A stretch of DNA of 64,000 nt from CAYLPT01 sp964385645 (GCA_964385645.1 CAYLPT010000072.1:5313-69312), one strand, 5' to 3'. Positions 7,549 to 15,533 are shown, counted from the stretch's first letter. A program made the numbers and translations. Notes: generated from the letters alone by a model not told the origin.

Positions 7549-9075
7549 ATGGCGTTGAGGGCCACAATCTCGCGCCGGCTGGCCGGGGAGACGGGCGCCG
7601 TCCGCAAGGACCACGGCGGCCGGCTGCGCGTGTGCCTTGTCTACCCGAACACCTACCGGGTCGGCATGTCGAGCCTGGGCTTCCAGGCGGTCTATCATCT
7701 GCTGAACACAGAGCGCGACGTCGTCTGCGAGCGGGCCTTCATCCCCGACCGGGAGGACCTGGAGGATCTCCACAGGACCGGGGAAGAGCTCGTCTCCTAC
7801 GAGTCGCAGACGCCGCTGGGGCGCTTCGACGTGATCGCTTTCTCGGTCTCCTATGAGTTGGACTACGTGCATGTGGCGAGGGCGCTTCGCCTGGCGAAGG
7901 TGTCACCGCTGGCGGCCGACCGCGGCCGCGCCGAGCCGCTCGTGATCGCCGGGGGGGCCGCGGTCTCCATTAACCCGGAGCCGCTCGCCGACCTGGTCGA
8001 CGCGGTGGTGCTCGGGGAGGCCGAGGAGGCCGTCGCCGAGGCGGTGAGCGCGGTCCTGCGCTCTGGCGGCGACCGCGCTGGGTCGCTGGACGCCCTTGCG
8101 TCGGTCGGCGGCGTGTATGTTCCCGAGCGGGCGGCGGCCCCGCCGAAGCCGCGGGCCGTGAGGCGCTACATCGAGGACCTCGACGCCTGGCCAACCCACT
8201 CTCGCCTGCTCACGCGAGAGGCGGAGCTCGGCGACCTGTTCCTGGTCGAGGTGTCGCGGGGGTGCGCCCGGCGCTGTCGGTTCTGCGTCACCCCCGCCTG
8301 CTACTGGCCGCCGCGCTGGCGCTCGGCAGAGTCGGTGCTCGGGGCCGCGCGCGCCGGGCTGGAGCATCGCGACGCGATCGGCCTCGTGGGCGCCGCGGTG
8401 TCCGATCACCCGGAGGTGGACGACATCGCCCGGGGCGTGGTCGCCCTGGGCGCCCGGCTGTCGGTCTCGTCGCTGCGGGCGGACTCGGTGTCGGATGTTC
8501 TGCTCGACGCTCTGGCGCGGGGTGGCGCGAGGGCCATCACCATCGCGCCGGAGGCGGGAACGGAGCGCCTGCGGCGGGCCATCGGCAAGCCCATCCGCGA
8601 CGAGGCCCTCGCCGATGTGCTCGCGCGGGCGGTGCGGGCCGGGCTGCGGGAGGCGAAGCTGTACTTCATGGTAGGGCTGCCAGGGGAGCAAGAGGAGGAT
8701 GTGGAGGCGATTCCCGCGCTCGTCCGAAGGCTCGTGCGCGGGGCGGGCCTGCGCCGCGCCACGGTGGCCGCGGGGGCGTTCGTGCCAAAGCCGGAGACGC
8801 CGTTCGAGGGGGAGGCGATGCTGCCGGCGCGGGAGCTGTCTCGCCGGCTGCGGGCGGTGCGCGACGCGCTGCGGGCCGAGCCTCGCGTTCGTCTGGCCCT
8901 GGAGAGCGCCAACTGGTCGGTCATCGAGGGTGTGCTGAGCCGGGGCGATCGGCGGCTGGGGCGGGTGATCGTCCGCGCCGAGGAGCTGGGCGGCAACCTG
9001 GCGGGGTGGCGGGCGGCCCTGGCGGAGGCCGGGCTAGACCTGACCATGCTCATCGGCCCCCGACCCAAGGGCTGA
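7549..9075 (+). CDS. B12-binding-domain radical SAM protein
   Basis: The protein (508 residues from ATG 7549, which has AGGGAGG about eight bases upstream) has an N-terminal cobalamin-binding-like Rossmann region (LRVCLVYPNTYRVGMSSLGFQ; about residues 22-190) and then a radical SAM core with the cluster motif C-A-R-R-C-R-F-C near residue 240. It continues with typical core features (IAPEAGTERLRRAIGK and YFMVGLPGE). Enzymes of this type use SAM and a 4Fe-4S cluster, often with cobalamin, for methylation or rearrangement. The longer relatives fused to a DUF2344 domain carry it C-terminally; this one ends without it. The substrate cannot be assigned. The gene stands alone, convergent with the island at 9083. 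Confidence 0.85.
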   Translation: MALRATISRRLAGETGAVRKDHGGRLRVCLVYPNTYRVGMSSLGFQAVYHLLNTERDVVCERAFIPDREDLEDLHRTGEELVSYESQTPLGRFDVIAFSVSYELDYVHVARALRLAKVSPLAADRGRAEPLVIAGGAAVSINPEPLADLVDAVVLGEAEEAVAEAVSAVLRSGGDRAGSLDALASVGGVYVPERAAAPPKPRAVRRYIEDLDAWPTHSRLLTREAELGDLFLVEVSRGCARRCRFCVTPACYWPPRWRSAESVLGAARAGLEHRDAIGLVGAAVSDHPEVDDIARGVVALGARLSVSSLRADSVSDVLLDALARGGARAITIAPEAGTERLRRAIGKPIRDEALADVLARAVRAGLREAKLYFMVGLPGEQEEDVEAIPALVRRLVRGAGLRRATVAAGAFVPKPETPFEGEAMLPARELSRRLRAVRDALRAEPRVRLALESANWSVIEGVLSRGDRRLGRVIVRAEELGGNLAGWRAALAEAGLDLTMLIGPRPKG

Positions 9076-9082
9076 GGGGGCC

Positions 9083-9706
9083 TCAGGCGCCCTGGTCGTC
9101 GGAGGGAAGGAAGGCGGCGGGCACCTCATAGCCGGCGTCGGCCAGGAGCGAGAGGAGCAGGCGGCGCTCCTGGGCGTGCTCGGCGTCGAGGAGGGGAGCG
9201 CACTGGACCGGGCTGCGTCGCTCCGCGGCGACCTCGGCCGCGAAGGCGAGGCAGGTGGCAAGGCCGCAGCGACGGCAGTTGGTGCGCGGCAGTAGCTTGT
9301 ACACCGTCAGCGGGGTGAGCCGCTCGCGGCGCTCATAGGAGGGCTGGATCTCGCCGCGGCGGGCCCAGGTGTCGTTGATGAGCTCGACGAGCCAGTCGAG
9401 GACCGCGCGCGCGTCCTCGACATCATCCAGCCGGGCCCCCGTGATCAGCCGGTTGTGGAGGCAGATGATCCGCTGGTCCTTCGAGAAGGTCAGCGCCGGC
9501 AGCGCGTGGTTGTAGATCGCGCCAGGGAGGCAGGAGTTGAGGTAGGGGAGGACCGCAGCCATGTCGTCGGATGCCTCGGCGTGAAAACGGATCTTCGCGG
9601 GGTCCGCGAGACATGGGAGCACATGGCAGATCTCGATGGACTCAACCAGCACCTCGAGCACCTGCGGGCGGCCTCGCGAGCGAGCGGCTACCTTCTCGCT
9701 TGCCAT
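9083..9706 (-). CDS. Fe-S cluster protein A with ACDS-gamma-type 4Fe-4S domain
   Basis: A 207-residue protein of two parts. The N-terminal half (about 1-130) has an EICHVLPCLADPAKIRF region and a long segment without known motif. The C-terminal part has TNCRRCGLATC and a later Cys in PVQCAPLL, matching the small Fe-S domain found in the acetyl-CoA decarbonylase/synthase gamma subunit and corrinoid Fe-S proteins. It is a paralogue of the product of 11301-11867: both share PYLN, LPALTF/APFLRL, a LINDTW motif, the Cys motif and the ending AGYEVP. Probably an electron carrier or metal sensor in the thiol-redox operon; the exact role is unknown. Its start overlaps the upstream small gene by 19 bases. 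Confidence 0.75.
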   Translation of the reverse strand: MASEKVAARSRGRPQVLEVLVESIEICHVLPCLADPAKIRFHAEASDDMAAVLPYLNSCLPGAIYNHALPALTFSKDQRIICLHNRLITGARLDDVEDARAVLDWLVELINDTWARRGEIQPSYERRERLTPLTVYKLLPRTNCRRCGLATCLAFAAEVAAERRSPVQCAPLLDAEHAQERRLLLSLLADAGYEVPAAFLPSDDQGA

Positions 9707-9879
9707 GCGCGGTACCCGGCGTAGCAGAGCACACCGCCGAGCAAGACGACCTTGCCCGCGGTTGCCCCAGCGGGCTGGCCGTGCTGCGGGGAGCCGCACG
9801 CAGAGCAGGCCCAGGCGCTGGCGCCGGCGATGAGCAGCGGCAAGAGCAAGCCGGCGAGACTCTGAGCGGCGCGTTTCAC
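9688..9879 (-). CDS. 63-residue membrane protein with CSACG motif
   Basis: A very small protein (MKRAAQSLAG...) with an N-terminal hydrophobic signal or anchor, the motif A-C-S-A-C-G-S right after it, and a second hydrophobic helix (KVVLLGGVLCYAGYRAW) near the C-terminus. I chose GTG 9879 because AAGGGGGA stands six bases upstream. An in-frame ATG at 9915 overlaps the ccdA stop and would add twelve residues. The paired cysteines at the membrane surface suggest a redox or metal-binding partner of the neighbouring CcdA and thioredoxin. Not recognised as a named family. Confidence 0.65.
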   Translation of the reverse strand: MKRAAQSLAGLLLPLLIAGASAWACSACGSPQHGQPAGATAGKVVLLGGVLCYAGYRAWQARR

Positions 9880-9911
9880 ATCTTCCCCCTTTCCAGTCTG
9901 GCAGAGGCCTT

Positions 9912-10601
9912 TCATGCCTCCCACACGAAGTAGACGCCGACCAGGACGAGGACGATGCCCGCGGCCCTCTCCATCCAGCGCGTCCATCGCTCCATCGCAG
10001 GAAGCGCCTTGACCACACCCGTGAAGGTGCCGGCGGCGATGATGGGCGCCCCGCGGCCGAGGCCGTAGGCGAAGAGGAGCGTGGCCCCGTAGGCGACCTT
10101 CCCCTTCGCCATGACCAGGCCGAGAATGGCGACGAGCACGGGAGTCCCGCACTGAGATCCGGCAAGGCCCACGACGAGGCCGAGCAGAAGGGCGCCGATA
10201 AGGCCGGTGACCGCCACCCGCTTGGGCTTGAGCCGAGCCAGGAAGTCGAAGTTCAGCTGCAGCGCCCCGAGCAGATTCAGGCCGATGAGGAAGCAGGCCA
10301 GGGCGACGAACCAGTAGAGCAGCGTGCGCTCGGTGCCGAAGAGCCCCCCAACCAGCGCGGCGATGAGGCCAAGCAGCATGAACGTGATCGAGCTTCCCAC
10401 GGTGAAGAAGGTTGACAGCCAGAAGCCCCTCTTCCTCGTCAAGTCCTGCTGGCCGCCGACGTAACCCATCACCACGGGGACCATGGAGAGGTTGCAGGGG
10501 CCGATGCTGGTGAGCACACCGCCGAGGAAGGCGAGCACATATGCGAGGGCCGAGAGATCGGCGACCATGCTCGGGATAGTCTGTGTAACGAGTCCGTTCA
10601 C
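9912..10601 (-). CDS. ccdA: CcdA-family thiol-disulfide membrane transporter
   Basis: CcdA/DsbD-beta proteins carry reducing equivalents from cytoplasmic thioredoxin across the membrane. The 229-residue protein has six hydrophobic helices, with one essential Cys in the first helix (IGPCNLS) and the second in the fourth (SQCGTP), the pair that shuttles electrons. It begins with a four-base overlap with the upstream thioredoxin gene and is followed by the 63-residue Cys protein. In this operon it most likely feeds reductant to an extracytoplasmic thioredoxin or to metal-handling proteins rather than to cytochrome c assembly, as no haem genes are nearby. Confidence 0.9.
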   Translation of the reverse strand: MNGLVTQTIPSMVADLSALAYVLAFLGGVLTSIGPCNLSMVPVVMGYVGGQQDLTRKRGFWLSTFFTVGSSITFMLLGLIAALVGGLFGTERTLLYWFVALACFLIGLNLLGALQLNFDFLARLKPKRVAVTGLIGALLLGLVVGLAGSQCGTPVLVAILGLVMAKGKVAYGATLLFAYGLGRGAPIIAAGTFTGVVKALPAMERWTRWMERAAGIVLVLVGVYFVWEA

Positions 10602-11284
10602 TGCCCGGCCCCCGCGGCGGCAAGGCGACTGTCAATCTCCTCGCGGTCCATGAAGCCCATGTGGTAGTCCACTTGGCTGCCGGAGGCGTCGAAGAAGATC
10701 TGCGTCGGCATCACCCTGATGCCGTACTCGCGTCCCAGCTCGGGATACTTGTCCAGCTCGACGAAGAGGATGTTGGCACGGCCCCAGTAGTCCTGGGTGG
10801 CCTGCTTCAGGATCGGCTCCATCGCCTTGCATGGGCTGCAGGTTCCCATGCCGAAGTCGGCCATGGTGGGCAAGCCGTTCTTCAGGCACTCCTTCAGCTT
10901 CGACCCGGGCAGAGGCCCTTCGGGCTTGGGCCCCAGGGCCGGTCTCTGTTCCGCCGGCTGCTGCGTCGGAGGCTCCGGCCTTGGATTGCCGGGCGCCTTG
11001 ACCTCGGCAGGTGGGCTGAGCTTGTGGGTCTGGGGCTGACTGCCCTCGGCTGACCTCGCCAGTGGGGAGGACACGGGCTTCTGTTCCGCTTGGGTGGGAG
11101 CGGGAGAGGCCTCCCTATCGGGCGCCTCGCCATCAACGGCTGGCGGGGCGGGCTCACCCTGGGCAGGTGACTGGGCCACCACCTCCAGCCCAAGCGGCTG
11201 TGGGGAGTGGCGAGCCTCTTTCGCGATGACGACTCCGACCACGACGAGGACCACGATAAGAACGAGCCACTTCGATCCCTTCAT
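10598..11284 (-). CDS. Membrane-anchored thioredoxin-like protein with Pro-rich linker
   Basis: A 228-residue protein: an N-terminal anchor (WLVLIVVLVVVGVVIA, residues 5-20), a long Pro/Glu/Ala-rich linker (about 25-120), then a thioredoxin fold with active site C-S-P-C (about 147-150) followed by ILFVELDKYPELGREYGI and the cis-proline region VMPTQIFF. It should face the outside of the cytoplasmic membrane and receive electrons from CcdA, whose gene overlaps its stop. The start at 11284 follows GAGGAGGT; the longer frame lacks a ribosome binding site. Oxidoreductase of the arsenic/thiol operon; the target is unknown. Confidence 0.85.
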   Translation of the reverse strand: MKGSKWLVLIVVLVVVGVVIAKEARHSPQPLGLEVVAQSPAQGEPAPPAVDGEAPDREASPAPTQAEQKPVSSPLARSAEGSQPQTHKLSPPAEVKAPGNPRPEPPTQQPAEQRPALGPKPEGPLPGSKLKECLKNGLPTMADFGMGTCSPCKAMEPILKQATQDYWGRANILFVELDKYPELGREYGIRVMPTQIFFDASGSQVDYHMGFMDREEIDSRLAAAGAGQ

Positions 11285-11300
11285 GACCTCCTCTGTCCTT

Positions 11301-11867
11301 TCACAGCCAATCTTCTGGGACCTCGTACCCGGCCGACGCAAGCAGGTCCGCGAGCCGGGCGCGGCGTTCCTCGTGCTCTGGCTCGAGCAGGGGCGCGCAC
11401 TGCTCGATGCTCACCTCCTCCTCGGCCAGTTGGGCGGCGAAGGCGAGACACGTCGGCAGGCCGCACCTGCGGCAGTTCGTTCCGGGCAGAACCCGAAAGA
11501 GCTGGAGCGCCGTGAGGCTGGGGGCGCGTCGGTCGCTGGGGGTGATCTCGGCGCGGCGCTCCCAGGTGTCGTTGATGAGGTCCTTCACCCAGTCGAGCAC
11601 TCGGCGGGCCTCGTCGGAGTCGGCCAGCTTGCTCACCGCCGCTTGGCGCGGGCGCAGGGTGATGACGTGTCCCTCGTGACGCAGCCGGAGAAAAGGAGCC
11701 TCAGGGTTGTACTGGCAGCCCTTCAGCCTGCCGTTCAGGTAGGGTAAGACCTCCCGGATGTCGTCGCGGAGCGCCGCCAGGCAGTTGGCGTACTCCGCCG
11801 ACGGATTGCACTTCGGCGCAAAGAGCTGGAACTTGTACTCGGTGAGCAGCGCCACTGCCCCTGTCAT
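11301..11867 (-). CDS. Fe-S cluster protein B with ACDS-gamma-type 4Fe-4S domain
   Basis: A 188-residue paralogue of the protein at 9083-9706. The N-terminal half (FQLFAPKCNPSAEYANCLA, PYLNGRLKGCQYNPEAPFLRL) contains extra cysteines. The C-terminal part has the 4Fe-4S motif TNCRRCGLPTC with a later Cys (EQCAPLL) and ends in AGYEVPEDWL. Two copies of the same uncommon Fe-S protein in one operon with thioredoxins point to an electron-transfer function. The ATG overlaps the stop of the DGC gene by four bases, so the two are coupled. Function beyond cluster binding is not known. Confidence 0.75.
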   Translation of the reverse strand: MTGAVALLTEYKFQLFAPKCNPSAEYANCLAALRDDIREVLPYLNGRLKGCQYNPEAPFLRLRHEGHVITLRPRQAAVSKLADSDEARRVLDWVKDLINDTWERRAEITPSDRRAPSLTALQLFRVLPGTNCRRCGLPTCLAFAAQLAEEEVSIEQCAPLLEPEHEERRARLADLLASAGYEVPEDWL

Positions 11868-12271
11868 CTCCCGGCGGCCGCGGTTGACTCCACTCGCGTG
11901 TCGAGTTCCTGCTCAAGCTGGCGGCGGCACGCGTCCAGCTCCTCCGCGGTGTACCCTAGGTCGCCGGAGCGCTTTTCGACGCCGAGCTCCGACACGATCA
12001 CATGGATCTGGGGCTGAAGCTCGGCGTGCTCGAGGCTCTTGCGAGCGCAGGCGAGAGGACAGCCGTCCACGGCTACCAGCACCTTGGCCGCCCTCGCCGA
12101 CTCGATCAGCCCCTTCACATGCCCACCGATGCCCGCGAGGCAGAAGAGCCTGCCGCGGCCCGCGTTGTGCAGCTCGACGGCGGCCCGGTCGGCGATGCGG
12201 GCGCAGTTGGACCCGCCCGAGCACGGGAAGAACAGGACTTCGCTAGGTTCGCAGGCGCACTTCTCAGTCAC
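11864..12271 (-). CDS. DGC-domain cysteine-rich (putative zinc-binding) protein
   Basis: A 135-residue soluble protein carrying the D-G-C-P-L-A-C-A motif that names the DGC family, plus N-terminal cysteines (KCACEP, FFPCSGGSNC) and FCLAGIGGH. Members are proposed to bind metal through these cysteines and often sit next to arsenic or thioredoxin genes. It is the fourth gene of the arsR1 operon, 11 bases after the small thioredoxin, and overlaps the next gene. It may sense or ferry a soft metal; this is inference. Confidence 0.75.
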   Translation of the reverse strand: MTEKCACEPSEVLFFPCSGGSNCARIADRAAVELHNAGRGRLFCLAGIGGHVKGLIESARAAKVLVAVDGCPLACARKSLEHAELQPQIHVIVSELGVEKRSGDLGYTAEELDACRRQLEQELDTRVESTAAAGR

Positions 12272-12282
12272 CGCAGTCCTCC

Positions 12283-12519
12283 TCAGGCCGCCAGCCAGCC
12301 CTTGATCTCGTCCACGGTCGGGATGCGGCCGGCCACCTTGACCTCACCGTCAATGGCGAGGGCCGGCGTGAACATCACCCCGAACTTGGCGATGTCGGCC
12401 GGCTTCTCGACCTTCTCCAGCGTGATCTGCACGCCGGCCGCCTCGGCCGCCGCCTTCGCGTTCTCGGCCGTCTGCTGACACTTCGGGCAGCCGGTGCCCA
12501 GCACTTGCACCTTCTTCAT
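12283..12519 (-). CDS. Small thioredoxin-fold protein (redox-active disulfide type)
   Basis: A 78-residue thioredoxin_3-family protein. It starts directly with a beta strand (KKVQVLGTG) and the active site C-P-K-C-Q-Q, and has the cis-proline at FTPALAIDGEV. Such miniature thioredoxins typically pair with ArsP/DUF318 permeases and ArsR regulators, as here: the permease gene is immediately upstream. ATG 12519 has AAGGAG eight bases upstream; an in-frame GTG three codons earlier is less well placed. Likely reduces or delivers thiol-bound metal to the permease. Confidence 0.88.
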   Translation of the reverse strand: MKKVQVLGTGCPKCQQTAENAKAAAEAAGVQITLEKVEKPADIAKFGVMFTPALAIDGEVKVAGRIPTVDEIKGWLAA

Positions 12520-12536
12520 CTCCCTCACTCCTTACC

Positions 12537-13718
12537 TTACGAGGCTATGGTTCCGTACAGCATCCCCGTCGCCGTGGCCAGCACGACGACGAGGGCAACG
12601 TAGACGAGGGTCTTGCGCAAACCCATGATACCCGCGATGACGAGCATGTTGGGCAGGCTCAGCGAGGGCCCCGCCAACAGCAGGGCGAGCGCCGGGCCCT
12701 TGCCCATGCCCGCGCCCAGCAGCCCCTGGAGGATCGGCACCTCGGTGAGCGTGGCGAAGTACATCAGCGCGCCGGACACGGACGCGAACAGATTCGCTCT
12801 CAAGGAATTGCCGCCCACCAGCCGCGCCACCCACTCCTCCGGGATGAGGGCCATGTGTCCGGGGCGGCCGAGGAGGAAGCCGGCGACGAGCACGCCGCCG
12901 AACAGCAGGGGCAGGATCTGCCACGCGAAGCCCCAGGTGGAGGAGGTCCACTCCTTCAGCTCAGAGCGACGGAACCAGCGCAGCAGCATGAGCGCGAGAA
13001 TGACCAGCAGACCGAGCGTGATCCACCACTTCAGCCCGTAGATGGTCGCCCACAGGCTCGGGTTCGACGCGGGCTTGCCCCAGTTGGCGAACACCAGGAT
13101 GCCGACCATGACGGCGAAGTAGGCGGCGGTCTGCCCCAGAGACCGCTCGCCGGCCTCTGGGGATAGGTCGAAGCCGGCCGCCTCGGCGGCCTTGGCGCGC
13201 TCCTCGTGCAGGAAGAACAGGTGCATGCCGAGGCCGACAAGAAACGCGAAGAGGATGGCGCCCACGGCGCGCGCGAGGCCGAGCTCAAAGCCCAGCACCC
13301 GGGCGGTGAGGATGATGGCCAGGACGTTGATGGCAGGGCCGGAGTAGAGGAAAGCGGCGGCAGGCCCGATCCCCGCGCCGCGGGTGTAGATCCCCGCGAA
13401 CAGCGGCAAAACGGTGCAGGAGCAGACCGCGAGGATCGTCCCTGACACCGAGGCCACCGAGTACGACAGGAGCTTGTTCGCCGTGGGACCGAAGTACCTC
13501 ATCACGGAGGCCTTGCTGACGAACACCGCGATGGCGCCGGCTATGAAGAGGGCGGGCACGAGACAGAGCAGGACGTGCGCGCGGGCATACTCGTGGAGCA
13601 TGGCGAAGGCCTCCACGAGCGCCGCCTGGACGCGGCCGCTGCCCACCGGCAGGAAGTAGGCGGCGAGGAACACGCCCAGGAGGATGAGGAACTGCCTCAG
13701 CCTCGTGCTCATCATCAC
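12537..13718 (-). CDS. ArsP/DUF318-type permease (PF03773-like)
   Basis: A 393-residue permease with about ten membrane helices in two related halves. The first half has the family motif AVCSCTVLPLFAGIYTRG followed by FLYSGPAINVLAI; the second has TLTEVPILQGLLGAGMGKGPALALLLAGPSLSLPN. ArsP members export trivalent organoarsenicals, and related ones export other soft metals. Its place between arsR1 and a thioredoxin, with arsM in the neighbouring operon, makes methylated arsenic a reasonable substrate, but copper or zinc is not excluded. The start touches the arsR1 stop at 13718. Confidence 0.82.
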   Translation of the reverse strand: MMMSTRLRQFLILLGVFLAAYFLPVGSGRVQAALVEAFAMLHEYARAHVLLCLVPALFIAGAIAVFVSKASVMRYFGPTANKLLSYSVASVSGTILAVCSCTVLPLFAGIYTRGAGIGPAAAFLYSGPAINVLAIILTARVLGFELGLARAVGAILFAFLVGLGMHLFFLHEERAKAAEAAGFDLSPEAGERSLGQTAAYFAVMVGILVFANWGKPASNPSLWATIYGLKWWITLGLLVILALMLLRWFRRSELKEWTSSTWGFAWQILPLLFGGVLVAGFLLGRPGHMALIPEEWVARLVGGNSLRANLFASVSGALMYFATLTEVPILQGLLGAGMGKGPALALLLAGPSLSLPNMLVIAGIMGLRKTLVYVALVVVLATATGMLYGTIAS

Positions 13719-14056
13719 TAGCGCCCCAGCGCGACCGCAAGGTCCTCGATGTGCGCGAGCTGGTCGGCCAGGATCTCGCGCATGTGGTCAAGGACGTGGT
13801 AGATGCGCTCGTCGCGGACTCGGTAGTAGATGATGTGCCCCTCGCGCCGGGTATCCACCAGCCCCGCCCGGCGAAGCGCGGCCAGCAGCTGCGACATGTT
13901 GGACTCTGTCACCCCCGCCCGAGGAGCGAGCCGGCACACGCACTCCTCACCCTCGCGCAGGAGGTCGAGGACCTTCATCCTGGTGGGGTGGCCCAGGGCC
14001 TTGCACACGGAGGCGTGCAAGCGGTAGATCCGGTCATCAGCGAGTGGTTCGCGCAT
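13718..14056 (-). CDS. ArsR/SmtB-family repressor 1
   Basis: A 112-residue winged-helix regulator. It has KALGHPTRMKVLDLL, then the metal site E-C-V-C-R-L-A in the position of the classical alpha-3 Cys pair, and the recognition helix TESNMSQLLAALRRAGLV. His-rich DERIYHVLDHM in the last helix could give a second (alpha-5) site. ATG 14056 is preferred over an in-frame ATG nine bases earlier; the two differ by three residues. It heads the operon down to 9083 and should bind the inverted repeat in its own promoter, releasing it when As(III) or another soft metal binds. Confidence 0.9.
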   Translation of the reverse strand: MREPLADDRIYRLHASVCKALGHPTRMKVLDLLREGEECVCRLAPRAGVTESNMSQLLAALRRAGLVDTRREGHIIYYRVRDERIYHVLDHMREILADQLAHIEDLAVALGR

Positions 14057-14072
14057 CGTCCCCAATCCTCAT

Positions 14073-14092
14073 ATCCGCTTATCCTTGCGGAT
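14073..14092. promoter_or_regulatory. Probable ArsR1 operator
   Basis: ATCCGC and GCGGAT flank an 8-base spacer in a perfect 6+8+6 inverted repeat. It starts inside the -10 box and covers the likely transcription start of arsR1, so bound repressor would block RNA polymerase. Confidence 0.7.
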
Positions 14093-14118
14093 TATACCGG
14101 AAACGGCGGCCTTGTCAA
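14091..14118 (-). promoter_or_regulatory. Sigma70-type promoter of the arsR1 operon
   Basis: On the minus strand TTGACA (14118-14113), a 16-base spacer and TATAAT (14096-14091): both boxes are perfect consensus. The start of transcription would fall near 14084, within the operator, about 28 bases before the arsR1 ATG. Confidence 0.8.
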
Positions 14119-14196
14119 CCCCCCTGGTGGTGCAACGTACAACGCGGCGCGGATGCCGGCCCGGGCCAGCCAGCCCCCCCTGGCCCTGGGCGCTCC

Positions 14197-14382
14197 CTAC
14201 CGGTCGGGCATGGACGAGGGCCCCTCGAACACGGGTCGGCAGTGTCCCTTGATGTGCAGGTCAACCTTGGGCTTGACGACCCGCTTCAGGAATTCGAGCG
14301 CTCCCTTCTCGTCCCGGTCCATCAGGAGTTCCTCGAGCTGCATCTGGGCAGCGTCGTCGAGGGTGATGGTGATGTTCGGCAT
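14197..14382 (-). CDS. 61-residue hypothetical protein downstream of arsM
   Basis: A small soluble protein (MPNITITLDDAAQMQLEELL...) with a charged helix and the segment VDLHIKGHCRPVFEGP, which holds one Cys and two His. AGAGGTGATGCC precedes the ATG. It is the last gene of the arsR2 operon, 24 bases after the previous gene. No family recognised. The length, start signal and coding pattern suggest a real gene, but there is no functional evidence. Confidence 0.55.
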   Translation of the reverse strand: MPNITITLDDAAQMQLEELLMDRDEKGALEFLKRVVKPKVDLHIKGHCRPVFEGPSSMPDR

Positions 14383-14406
14383 GGCATCACCTCTGCCGCG
14401 CGCCAG

Positions 14407-14736
14407 TCACTCGGTGCTCAAGGTCACACTCACGTCTCTTGGCAGCGCCACGCGCGCCGCTGCCTGGAGCGCCTTGAAGATGCCCACGGGCACCGCGCAC
14501 GCGGCGCAGCAGCCCAGGAGTTTCCCCCGCGCGGTGGACAAGATAACGCCGTCTGAGCCCTTGGCGATCTCCTCGTAGGCGTCTATCTGCCGGCCGTTGA
14601 GAGCCTCCGCGAGAGCGCGGACCTTGTCGCAGTCGGTGTGGATGGTCAGGGTGACCATCTGCTCATCAGGCGAGTCGGCCTCAACGGCAGTCTGGAAGCC
14701 GCAGACGCCAGCGTGGACACGCGCGGTGCACTTCAC
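14407..14736 (-). CDS. Cysteine-containing conserved protein (DUF6951-like)
   Basis: A 109-residue protein (MKCTARVHAGVCGFQTAVEA...) with cysteines at both ends: KCTARVHAGVCGF, HTDCDKV, and LLGCCAACAVPVGIFKA. The segment VTLTIHTDCDKVRALAEAL resembles DUF6951-type proteins. The GTG start at 14736 has GGAGGGAG upstream and sits two bases after the arsM stop, so it is coupled to arsM. The clustered Cys-Cys-x-x-Cys suggests binding of a soft metal or a cluster. Family name moderately certain; function unknown. Confidence 0.65.
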   Translation of the reverse strand: MKCTARVHAGVCGFQTAVEADSPDEQMVTLTIHTDCDKVRALAEALNGRQIDAYEEIAKGSDGVILSTARGKLLGCCAACAVPVGIFKALQAAARVALPRDVSVTLSTE

Positions 14737-14738
14737 GG

Positions 14739-15515
14739 TCAGTCTCCCTCCGAGGGCTTGCGAGCCGTGATGTGGAGGCTCGTCACGACGCCCCGCAGGT
14801 CTGCTGCGCGGGCGCCGGAGCCGCAGCAGTCCGCCGCCAGCAGCTCTGCCGCGTCGGCCTCTGAGGCCACGCACACCTCCTGCAGGCCGGCCGCTGCCAG
14901 CCCCGCCAGGTACTCGGCCCGGGGCGCGGCGCCGGAGACGCAAGAGCAGTAGGCGTCGGCATCGCCTCGCAGCGCGTCGGGGAGGGCGCCGTCGAGCACG
15001 ATGTCGGCGATGGCGATACGACCGCCGGGCCTCAGGACGCGAGCGATCTCTCCGAAGGCCCGCGCCTTGTCCGGCGCCAGGCAGAGCACGCAGTTGCTCA
15101 TGACGAGGTCAACGGAGGCGTCCGGGAGGGGGAGACTCTCGATGTCACCGAGGTGGAACTCCACGTTGGTGTAGCCGGCGGCCGCCGCGTTCGCCCGGGC
15201 CCGCTGGATCATCTCCGGCGTCATGTCCACGCCGATGACGCGTCCGGTGGGGCCGACCCGGGCCGCAGCGAGGAAGACGTCCAGGCCCGCCCCGCACCCC
15301 AGGTCGAGCACGGTCTCCCCGGGCTCAATGCCCGCAAGCGCGACCGGATTGCCGCAGCCGAGCCCCAGGTCCGCGCCGGCGGGAGCCGCGGCCAGGTCCT
15401 CCCGCCTGTAGCCGATGCGCTCCCCGGCTGGCGCGGGGGCCTCACAGCAGCTCGACTGCGCCTCTCTCGCGATCGCGCCGTAGCGCTCCGTCACCCATTC
15501 CTTAGCCTGCGACAT
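14739..15515 (-). CDS. arsM: Arsenite S-adenosylmethionine methyltransferase ArsM
   Basis: A 258-residue methyltransferase that converts As(III) to methylated, partly volatile arsenicals. It has the Rossmann SAM motif VLDLGCGAGLDVFLAA (about residues 70-85), GVDMTPEMI, and the ArsM cysteines: the SSCCEA pair near residue 23, MSNCVLCL and YCSCVSG. The C-terminal domain (LAADCCGSG) carries a further Cys pair. Starts with ATG 15515 after GGAGACA. It lies in the arsR2-acr3 operon, so detoxification by methylation and by efflux are expressed together. Confidence 0.93.
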   Translation of the reverse strand: MSQAKEWVTERYGAIAREAQSSCCEAPAPAGERIGYRREDLAAAPAGADLGLGCGNPVALAGIEPGETVLDLGCGAGLDVFLAAARVGPTGRVIGVDMTPEMIQRARANAAAAGYTNVEFHLGDIESLPLPDASVDLVMSNCVLCLAPDKARAFGEIARVLRPGGRIAIADIVLDGALPDALRGDADAYCSCVSGAAPRAEYLAGLAAAGLQEVCVASEADAAELLAADCCGSGARAADLRGVVTSLHITARKPSEGD

Positions 15516-15533
15516 GGTCTCTGTGTCTCCAAT

